Of a stretch of 64,000 nucleotides of DNA, positions 20,695 through 27,365 are shown in pieces. A program made the translations under genes and the position numbers. The notes beneath the pieces were generated by a model. The model saw only the letters and a program-made list of their open reading frames with translations, was not told where the DNA came from and did no database searches. The stretch lies in assembly GCF_900103405.1 (NCBI RefSeq), contig NZ_FNHX01000002.1, positions 314,496-378,495 on the forward strand, written 5' to 3'. The number at the start of each line of letters is the position of its first letter. Position 1 is the stretch's first letter. Origin of the DNA: Polaromonas sp. JS666 (GTDB taxonomy: Bacteria; Pseudomonadota; Gammaproteobacteria; Burkholderiales; Burkholderiaceae_C).

Positions 20695-21302
20695 TGTCCA
20701 CCTCTTTCCTCTTCTTTTTGCGCCGCACGCTGCTGGCGGCCGCCGTTCTGGGCATGCCGGGTTTCCAGGCGCAGGCGCAGGTCACGCCGCAGCGCCCACC
20801 CGCTCCCGTGTTGCCGGCACCGGCTGCCGGCGTACCGCTGGACGCGCTGACGGCCGCCGCCACCAATGTGGGCGTGAGGCGCTGCCTGCCGGCCATCACC
20901 CGCCTGTCCTCGCTGACCGTCAGCGGCAGCACCGGCAACGACGTGCTGGTCGACTGGGACCGCAAAAACCCCGACGGCGGCCCCTTCTTCTCGCTCAGCG
21001 GCGTCGAGTACAAAAACGCCTCGCTGGCCTTTTCCCTGACGGCGGTGCCCGACAGCACGGGCGGCTGCTCGGTCGCGGCCGAACGCATCTCGGTCGCGCC
21101 CTTTGCCTGCCGCAGCATCGCGCAGCAGGAGCTTGGCGGCTACCAGGCCACGCAGCTGCTGGCCACCTTCACCGTTTACGTCGATGCGCGCGACCCCGGC
21201 GCCTCGGTGACCCTGATCGACTCGCCGCCCGGCTGCCTGATCATCCGCCGCCACGTCGAGTACGACTGGAAAGACCCCGCGCTGAGAGCACCCAGGCGAT
21301 GA
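20694..21302 (+). CDS. Small secreted four-cysteine protein of unknown function
   Basis: 202 residues, not recognised. A Sec signal peptide is evident: MSTSFLFFLRRTLLAAAVLG followed by MPGFQAQA, with likely cleavage after AQA near residue 28. The mature part begins with a proline-rich linker (VTPQRPPAPVLPAPAAG) and then a compact domain with exactly four cysteines (RRCLPA, GGCSVA, FACRS, PGCLI), suited to two disulfides in the periplasm. The ATG overlaps the stop of copy 2 (TGATG), and copy 3 follows after 19 bases, so it belongs to the operon. It may be a periplasmic helper for the autotransporter or an accessory surface protein. Both are inferences from position. Confidence 0.75.
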   Translation: MSTSFLFFLRRTLLAAAVLGMPGFQAQAQVTPQRPPAPVLPAPAAGVPLDALTAAATNVGVRRCLPAITRLSSLTVSGSTGNDVLVDWDRKNPDGGPFFSLSGVEYKNASLAFSLTAVPDSTGGCSVAAERISVAPFACRSIAQQELGGYQATQLLATFTVYVDARDPGASVTLIDSPPGCLIIRRHVEYDWKDPALRAPRR

Positions 21303-21321
21303 ACGGCGGGGCACACCGACC

Positions 21322-22440
21322 ATGAAGGCCCTGCGCATAGGCATCACCATAGGCCTGCGCTCGCCCGATGAAAGCCTGTGGGTCAACGGCATCAAGCAAA
21401 ACGCGCTGAACCTGGCCTGCGTGCTGCAGGCCTCGCCGCTGGGCCACCGGGTGCAGCTGGTCAACACCACCGACGTGCCCATCACCGGCCAGCTTCCCTG
21501 GGACCTCAAGACCTTCCCGGTCGTCACGCTGGAGGCCGCCCTGAAGGACCTCGACGTGCTGATTGAGCTGGGCGGCGGCATCAGCGAAGCGCATTCCCTG
21601 CAACTGAAGGCGGCCGGCACGCGCCTGGTCAGCTACTGCTGCGGCAGCGAGTATGTGGTGGTGCTGGAGTCCATCCTGTTTGGCCGGCCGCTCTGGCCCA
21701 ACGGCGTCTACATGAACCGCCACTATGACGAAATCTGGGTCATCCCCCAGGTGGCCAACAACTCGCTGTCCTTTATCCAGACGCTCAGGCGCTGCCCGGC
21801 CAAGGTCGTGCCCTTTGTCTGGGACCCGCGCTGGCTGGAGTCCAGTGTGGCGGCTCTGCCCCATGGCGCGCGCTACCAGCCGGGTCGCGCGGCCAAGCGG
21901 CTGGCCGTCATGGAACCCAATATGGATGTGGTCAAGGCCTGCATCTATCCCATCCTGATCGCCGAAGCGGCCTTCCGCGCGCGGCCGGAGCTCATCGAGT
22001 TCCTCAACGTCTGCAGCGCCAAGCACCTGGCCGAGCAAAGCCGCGAGTTCCAGCTGCTGATGTTCCAGCTCGACATCGTCAACGCCGGCAAGGCCACCTT
22101 CCTGGGGCGTTATGACACGGCGAATTTCCTGGGCGAACACGCCGACGCCGTGATCTCCAACCAGTGGGACAACCCGCTCAATTATTTTTACTTCGACGTC
22201 TGCTGGCTGGGCTACCCGCTGGTGCACAACGCCGGCATGTGCAAAGAGCTGGGTTACTACTACGAAGGCAACGACGTGGAAGCCGGCGCGCGCCAGCTGC
22301 TGCAGTTGCTGCAGCGGCATGACGACGCGGCCACCGAATATGCCGCGCGGCAGCGCGAGCTGCTGCGGGCGCACACGGCCGCCAACCCGGAACTGGTGGC
22401 CCGCTACGACGAACTGCTGGCCGGGCTTTTGACCGGCTGA
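21322..22440 (+). CDS. DUF2827 family glycosyltransferase-like protein (copy 3)
   Basis: 372 residues starting MKALRIGITIGLRSPDESLW. Conserved blocks: SLWVNGIKQN (about residues 18-27), LVSYCCGSEYVVVLESILFG (about 104-123), YDEIWVIPQV, VPFVWDP, EPNMDVVKACIYPILIAE, and NQWDNPLNYFYFDVCWLGYP followed by LVHN. The last block resembles the nucleotide-sugar-binding half of GT-B enzymes. It is much closer to copy 4 than to copies 1 and 2, pointing to two duplications. Only 10 bases separate it from copy 4. Function is inferred from family look and context. Confidence 0.8.
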   Translation: MKALRIGITIGLRSPDESLWVNGIKQNALNLACVLQASPLGHRVQLVNTTDVPITGQLPWDLKTFPVVTLEAALKDLDVLIELGGGISEAHSLQLKAAGTRLVSYCCGSEYVVVLESILFGRPLWPNGVYMNRHYDEIWVIPQVANNSLSFIQTLRRCPAKVVPFVWDPRWLESSVAALPHGARYQPGRAAKRLAVMEPNMDVVKACIYPILIAEAAFRARPELIEFLNVCSAKHLAEQSREFQLLMFQLDIVNAGKATFLGRYDTANFLGEHADAVISNQWDNPLNYFYFDVCWLGYPLVHNAGMCKELGYYYEGNDVEAGARQLLQLLQRHDDAATEYAARQRELLRAHTAANPELVARYDELLAGLLTG

Positions 22441-22450
22441 GAACACGGCC

Positions 22451-23590
22451 ATGGCCCCCACAAACCCCGGCCTGCGCATAGGCATCACCATTGGCCTGCA
22501 CCAGGAGGCTGAGACGCTGTGGAACAACGGCATCAAACAGAACGCGGTGTTTCTGGCCGAAGCCCTCAAGCACTCGCGGCTGGTGGCCTCGGTGCGCCTG
22601 GTCAACACCACCGCCGTCCGCATCACGGCCGCCCTGCCCTGGGACCAGCGGCGCTGGCCCACCGTCGCTTTCGAGGATGCCAAGGACTCGCTGGACGTGC
22701 TCATCGAGCTCGGCGGCCAGGTCAGCGCGGAGCAGACCGACTACCTGAAGCACCGCGGCACCCGCCTGGTGTCCTACTGCTGCGGCTTTGAATACGTGCA
22801 CACCATGGAGTCCATCCTGTTTGGCCGGCCGCTGTGGGGTTATGACCTGTTCATCAACCAGCGTTATGACGACCTCTGGGTGATTCCGCAGGTGGCGCCC
22901 ATCAGCCAGCATTATTTTTCGACGCTGCGGCGCAGGCCGGCCACCGTCGTGCCCTTTGTCTGGGACCCGGTGTTCATCGAGGAACGCAGCCAGGCCCTGC
23001 CTGATGCCGGCCGCTACCACCCGCGGCACGGCCCGCGCCGGCTCAGCGTGATGGAGCAGAACCTGGACGTGGTCAAGTTCTGCCTCTATCCCATCCTGAT
23101 CGCCGAGGAAGCCTACAGGCGCAGGCCCGAGGCGATTGCCTGGCTGCACGTCACCAATGCCATGCGCCTGGCGCAGGAGAGCAAGGAGTTTGTCGCGCTG
23201 ATGAACCAGCTGGACATCGTGCGCCAGCACAAGGCCTCCTTCCTGGGCGTTTTCGAGACACCGGCCTTCCTCAGCGAGATGAGCGACGTCGTGATCTCGC
23301 ACCAGTGGGAGAACGCGCTCAACTATTTTTACCTCGAGGTCTGCTGGCAGGGCTATCCGCTGGTGCACAACGCCCACCTGTGCGCCGACCTGGGCTATTA
23401 CTACGAAGGCAATGACGTCGAGGCGGGCTGCGCACGCCTGCTGGAGGTCTTCGACCGCCACGACGAGCAGGCCGCCGGCTACGCGGCGCGGCAGCGCGAG
23501 CTGATCAAGCGCTACCTGCCGGCCAATGCCGAGGTGGTGTCCCGCTACGAGGCGCTGCTGCTGCGCCTGATGGCCACGCCGCCGGGCTAG
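22451..23590 (+). CDS. DUF2827 family glycosyltransferase-like protein (copy 4)
   Basis: 379 residues, beginning MAPTNPGLRIGITIGLHQEA. Blocks: WNNGIKQN (24-31), VSYCCG (107-112), VPFVWDP (167-173), HQWENALNYFY (284-294), GYPLVHN (301-307) and YYYEGND (316-322). Last gene of the adhesin locus. Its TAG stop is shared with the TAG of the convergent transglutaminase-like gene in the palindrome CTAG, so no space is left for a terminator between them. The four DUF2827 copies differ in the loop after the first motif, which may select acceptor or donor. Confidence 0.8.
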   Translation: MAPTNPGLRIGITIGLHQEAETLWNNGIKQNAVFLAEALKHSRLVASVRLVNTTAVRITAALPWDQRRWPTVAFEDAKDSLDVLIELGGQVSAEQTDYLKHRGTRLVSYCCGFEYVHTMESILFGRPLWGYDLFINQRYDDLWVIPQVAPISQHYFSTLRRRPATVVPFVWDPVFIEERSQALPDAGRYHPRHGPRRLSVMEQNLDVVKFCLYPILIAEEAYRRRPEAIAWLHVTNAMRLAQESKEFVALMNQLDIVRQHKASFLGVFETPAFLSEMSDVVISHQWENALNYFYLEVCWQGYPLVHNAHLCADLGYYYEGNDVEAGCARLLEVFDRHDEQAAGYAARQRELIKRYLPANAEVVSRYEALLLRLMATPPG

Positions 23591-24708
23591 CTGGCGGTGA
23601 CTTCCCTGGCCGTGATCTGGTACTTGAAGTCGTCCGGCGCGTAGGAGTCAAAACGCCCTGCGGCGTTTTCGCCAATGGGGTACATAAAGAAGCCTAGCTT
23701 CTCGCCGGCCGATTTCGGCAGGGCCAGGTCGTGCGCCGTGTTGTAAGCCATCCAGTTGCCTTCCCAGCCGCCGAACAGCGCCTTGTTCACGGGGGCCACC
23801 ACTGGGTCGGCGGTGGTCTTGATCCAGTCCGCCGTTTCCAGGCGCATCACCTTGGCGACGTCGGCCGGGTCCATGGCCACCCAGCCGTGGCCCTTGAGGT
23901 AGACCTCGGAGCGGCAATGCTGGGCGCCCTTGAGGCTGGCCGGGTTGCCCGAGAGCTCCTTGTAGCCGAAGGCCGAGGGCACCAGGCGTATGCCGTAGAC
24001 GTCGCGCGCCGGCAGGCCCACCGAGCGGCACAGGCCGACAAACAGCGCATTGAGGTCGGCGCACTTGCCGCCCAGGTTGCCGGTTTCCAGCATGGTCTTG
24101 ATGTCGCCCTCGCCGCAGCCGCGCACCTTGGGTTCGCGGTAGGTATTGGCGACGATCCAGTCATAAATCTTTTGCGCTTTCTCGACATCGGTCTTCGCGC
24201 CCTGTGTGGCCGCGAGCGCGGTCTTGCGCACGATGCCGTCGGTCGGGATCAGCGTGGTCGGGCGCGTGAAATAGCGCAGCGTGTCGGCGCTTTCGGCCGG
24301 AGCGGTTTTCCGCGACCAGTCGATGGCCCGGCCCTGGGTCTGCACGCGGCTGGTCAGTTCCACAAAGGGTTTGGCTTCCGTGGCCGGAAATTCGGCATAC
24401 AGCATCTTCGCGCCGTCGCGGCCGTCCTGCGCCAGCAGCGTGCTGCCGTTGCTAGCGAAACTGTTGCCCAACGAATGCTGGTAGTCGCTGTTGACCGAGG
24501 GAATCGGCAGCCAGACCTTGGTCACGCCTTGCGGCTTGAGGATGTCCACGCGCGTCGTCACGTCAAAAGTACGCCAGGCGCCGCTTTGGGGTGCGAAGTG
24601 GCGGCGGCTGGGGGCGGCGGGCGCTTGGGCGAAGTTGAGGGATGGCAAGGCGGCGGCCATGGCGGCTGCGGCGCCGCTTTTCAGGAAGGCTCGGCGTACG
24701 GTGGTCAT
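23587..24708 (-). CDS. Tat-exported transglutaminase-like (TgpA/papain-fold) protein
   Basis: 373 residues. The N-terminus MTTVRRAFLKSGAAAAMAAA carries a twin-arginine motif (RRAFLK) with an alanine-rich core, so export by Tat is likely. The catalytic triad of the transglutaminase-like fold is visible: Cys in NLGGKCADLNALFVG (about residues 211-225), His in GAQHCRSEVYLKGHGW, and Asp in VAMDPADVAK. Such bacterial proteins are usually periplasmic peptidases or amidases; the substrate is unknown. It converges on the adhesin locus and is transcribed with the TlpA-like gene upstream (102 bases away). Confidence 0.85.
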   Translation of the reverse strand: MTTVRRAFLKSGAAAAMAAALPSLNFAQAPAAPSRRHFAPQSGAWRTFDVTTRVDILKPQGVTKVWLPIPSVNSDYQHSLGNSFASNGSTLLAQDGRDGAKMLYAEFPATEAKPFVELTSRVQTQGRAIDWSRKTAPAESADTLRYFTRPTTLIPTDGIVRKTALAATQGAKTDVEKAQKIYDWIVANTYREPKVRGCGEGDIKTMLETGNLGGKCADLNALFVGLCRSVGLPARDVYGIRLVPSAFGYKELSGNPASLKGAQHCRSEVYLKGHGWVAMDPADVAKVMRLETADWIKTTADPVVAPVNKALFGGWEGNWMAYNTAHDLALPKSAGEKLGFFMYPIGENAAGRFDSYAPDDFKYQITAREVTAS

Positions 24709-24810
24709 AAAGGATCTCCGGGTGGGGTGAGAGTGGCATACACCGCGGCAGGTAAAGATGCCCCGGGATGCCAGGCCGCAATTATCGCCCCTGCCCTGCC
24801 GTCGGCTCTC

Positions 24811-25356
24811 TCAAGGCTTGAGGAGGCCGTCAATCAGCTTCGCGGCCGCGGGCCCGGTCCAGTCGACTTCGCCCTTGACGCGCAGGCGCGGCCGGCCGGC
24901 CGTGTCCATCATCAGGGTTGTCGGGAAGACCTTGACGCCCCAGCCCCGCGCCGCCTTGCCGTCCAGGTCCAGCAACACGGGCAGCGTCACGCCCGTGGTC
25001 TTGGCAAACTGCAGGGCACGCGCGGGCGGCTCCTTGAAGTTGATCGCCAGCACCAGCAGCTTCTCGGGCCCGTAAAAATCCGCCACTTGCTGCAGCGTGG
25101 GCATCTCGGCGCGGCAGGGCTCGCACCAGCTGGCCCAGAAATTCAGCAGCACGGCCCGGCCGCGCAGGTCGGCAGGCAACCAGGTCTTGCCGGTGGTGTC
25201 GACCAGCGCGAAAGCGGATACCGGGCCGGCCCAGGGACTGACTTCATACGCAGGGCCGGTCAAGCCCTGCGGCCTCGCCGGAAGCACGGCGGCACCGGCG
25301 CTGATGGCAAGTGCCCGTTGCAGGAAATGGCGACGGGAAAAGGGCGGAATCGTCAT
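24811..25356 (-). CDS. TlpA/ResA-like thioredoxin-fold protein with Tat signal
   Basis: 181 residues. After MTIPPFSRRHFLQRALAISA (SRRHFLQ is a twin-arginine signal) comes a thioredoxin fold with the active site FWASWCEPCRAEMP (WCEPC, about residues 77-81) and the cis-proline segment VFPTTLMMD. This is a periplasmic thiol-disulfide reductase of the TlpA type, possibly for cytochrome c maturation or protection of a partner. The partner may be the cysteine-dependent transglutaminase-like protein encoded just downstream; this is inference. Tat rather than Sec export is unusual for TlpA proteins. Confidence 0.85.
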   Translation of the reverse strand: MTIPPFSRRHFLQRALAISAGAAVLPARPQGLTGPAYEVSPWAGPVSAFALVDTTGKTWLPADLRGRAVLLNFWASWCEPCRAEMPTLQQVADFYGPEKLLVLAINFKEPPARALQFAKTTGVTLPVLLDLDGKAARGWGVKVFPTTLMMDTAGRPRLRVKGEVDWTGPAAAKLIDGLLKP

Positions 25357-25446
25357 GGGCCTGGCATTGGTAGGATGCTGCTAGGGTAACCGAGCCACCA
25401 TGCATGCATCCATGCGGGTGCCTTCACACCAATCACAGGAAGCTTC

Positions 25447-25959
25447 ATGAACATCGATATCCGGGACGCGCTAGCCAGCGACGCCGCACTGATCCACGCC
25501 TTTATCGTCGAACTGGCCATTTATGAAAAAGCGGAGCATGAGGTCATTGCGAGCGTCGCGGACATCGAGCGCAGCCTGTTTGAGCCGGGCACCCCCGCCC
25601 GGGCCCTGATCTGCGAGATAGACGGCCAGCCCGTGGGCTATGCGGTGTACTTCCTGAGCTATTCCACCTGGCTGGGCCGCAAAGGCATGTACCTGGAGGA
25701 TTTGTACGTGTCGCCCAAACACCGGGGCAGCGGCGCCGGCAAACGGCTGTTGCGCCACCTGGCCCGGCTGGCTTTTGACAGCGGCTGCGGGCGCTTCGAG
25801 TGGAGTGTGCTGGACTGGAACGAGCCGGCCATCCAGTTTTACCAATCGCTGGGGGCCAAACCACAAGCCGAATGGGTGCGCTACCGCATGGCCGGTGACA
25901 CCCTGCGACAGTTTGCGCAAGGGGCCGAGCACACAGGCCAGGCCCTGCCGACGCCATAA
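25447..25959 (+). CDS. GNAT family N-acetyltransferase
   Basis: 170 residues. It starts MNIDIRDALASDAALIHAFI, preceded by AGGAAG. The acetyl-CoA loop is LYVSPKHRGSGAGKRLLRHL (about residues 91-110), and the strand pair LDWNEPAIQFYQSLGAKP is typical of diamine/spermine-type GNATs. The overall pattern (YLEDLYV followed by the R-G-x-G-x-G/A loop) resembles diamine N-acetyltransferases, but the substrate is not certain. Confidence 0.88.
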   Translation: MNIDIRDALASDAALIHAFIVELAIYEKAEHEVIASVADIERSLFEPGTPARALICEIDGQPVGYAVYFLSYSTWLGRKGMYLEDLYVSPKHRGSGAGKRLLRHLARLAFDSGCGRFEWSVLDWNEPAIQFYQSLGAKPQAEWVRYRMAGDTLRQFAQGAEHTGQALPTP

Positions 25960-26250
25960 GCCGCCTGCGCGGGCATGAGGGCGCTGGTCAGCAGTGCCGG
26001 CTCTTTGTAAGAGCTCTTTTGTAAGAAATAACAACCTGGGGCGACCAAATGCCACAGGAGGTCCGCGCGCCGCTGCAAAACACAGCACCGGCACAGCGCC
26101 AGCATTGGTCCGCCTTGCGGCGCGAACCCTATATAGGACAGCATTTGGCCGGCGCCGCTTGCACCCAAAGCGATTCAGTCCTACAAACGCTCTTTCCAAC
26201 TGGCTTTTAAATCTAACGTCATTACCAAATAACCGTAGCCAAGGCGAATC

Positions 26251-27279
26251 TTGAACCTACCACTCAACATATCGGCCCTCTCGCTCCAGCTGCCTCCCGC
26301 GTCCCCGCAATTCATTGACCTCTACCGTCCGAACAGCGACGCGCAGGCCATGCATGCAACGGTGCAAGAGCTGACGGAAGCACTGCTGGCCCCGGCGGCC
26401 GCTGTGTCGCCCAAATTTTTCTACAACGCGCTGGGCTCCAAGCTCTTTGAGGCCATCACCGGCCTGGACGAGTACTACCCCACGCGCACCGAAGCCGGCA
26501 TCTTCGAGGCGGCGCGAACGCACATCGCCGCCACGCTGGCCGAGGCGGGCATCCACCAACCCTGCCTGATCGACCTGGGCGCGGGCAACTGCGCCAAGGC
26601 CATGGCCTTGATACCGCACCTGCAGCCGCGCCAGTACGTGCCGGTCGACATCTCGGTCGATTTTTTGCGCGATGCGGCCGAGCAGGTGCAAAACAACTTT
26701 CCGGCGCTCGACATCGTCGGCCTGGGCATGGACTTCTCGGCCGGGCTGGCCCTGCCGGGCGAAGTCCAGGCGCATGAGCGGGTGTTTTTCTATCCGGGCT
26801 CCAGCCTGGGCAATTTCCACCCCGGCCAGGCCTTGCAGTTCCTGGAGCACATCGCCGACCCGGCGCAGGGCAAGGCGCGCGGCCTGCTGCTGGGCATAGA
26901 CCTGGTCAAGGACACGGCGCGCCTGGAGGCCGCCTACGACGACGCGTTGGGCGTGACCGGCGCCTTCAACAAAAACCTGCTGCTCAATATCAACGACTTG
27001 CTGGGCTCGGACTTTGACCTGCGGCAATGGCGCCATGTGGCGCTGTTCAATGCCAGGGAGTCGCGCATCGAGATGCACCTGGAAGCGACGGATGAACTGA
27101 CGGTGCGCTGGCCCGGCCATGAGCGCGGCTTCCGGGCCGGCGAGCGCATACACACCGAATGCTCCTACAAGTACACGGTCCCGGGCATGACGGCCCTGCT
27201 GCGGCAGGCCGGCTTCAATCACATCGAATACTGGACCGATCCCAACAGCTGGTTCGCGGTGTTCTGGGCTGCGGTGTAA
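26251..27279 (+). CDS. egtD: L-histidine N(alpha)-methyltransferase
   Basis: 342 residues. EgtD trimethylates histidine to hercynine, the first step of ergothioneine synthesis. Characteristic stretches: SPKFFYNALGSKLFEAITGL followed by DEYYPTRTEAGI (about residues 51-82), IDLGAGNCAKAMALI (SAM site), PVDISVDFL, FFYPGSSLGNF, and the C-terminal IHTECSYKY. The start is TTG, supported by AAGG six bases upstream and by the N-terminal length of the family; the next in-frame ATG would remove conserved helix. No egtB-like gene adjoins it, which is unusual. Confidence 0.92.
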   Translation: MNLPLNISALSLQLPPASPQFIDLYRPNSDAQAMHATVQELTEALLAPAAAVSPKFFYNALGSKLFEAITGLDEYYPTRTEAGIFEAARTHIAATLAEAGIHQPCLIDLGAGNCAKAMALIPHLQPRQYVPVDISVDFLRDAAEQVQNNFPALDIVGLGMDFSAGLALPGEVQAHERVFFYPGSSLGNFHPGQALQFLEHIADPAQGKARGLLLGIDLVKDTARLEAAYDDALGVTGAFNKNLLLNINDLLGSDFDLRQWRHVALFNARESRIEMHLEATDELTVRWPGHERGFRAGERIHTECSYKYTVPGMTALLRQAGFNHIEYWTDPNSWFAVFWAAV

Positions 27280-27304
27280 ACAAACCAGTTCGCCAAAAGA
27301 AAAA

Positions 27305-27331
27305 GGCCGGTTCCCCTCGGGGAAACCGGCC
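27305..27331. terminator. Bidirectional intrinsic terminator between egtD and alaS
   Basis: GGCCGGTTCCCC pairs with GGGGAAACCGGCC around a short loop (one bulged base). It is preceded by an A-run (AAGAAAAA) and followed by TCGTTTTTTG, so it can stop both the rightward egtD and the leftward alaS transcripts. Confidence 0.85.
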
Positions 27332-27365
27332 TCGTTTTTTGAAACGCTTTTGAAGCGGGAGCGCG

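Noticed and set aside
18398-23590. Reading the DUF2827 run as an LPS or capsule synthesis cluster
   Set aside because: No sugar-nucleotide enzymes, flippases or polymerases are present, and the genes are coupled to each other directly behind the adhesin.
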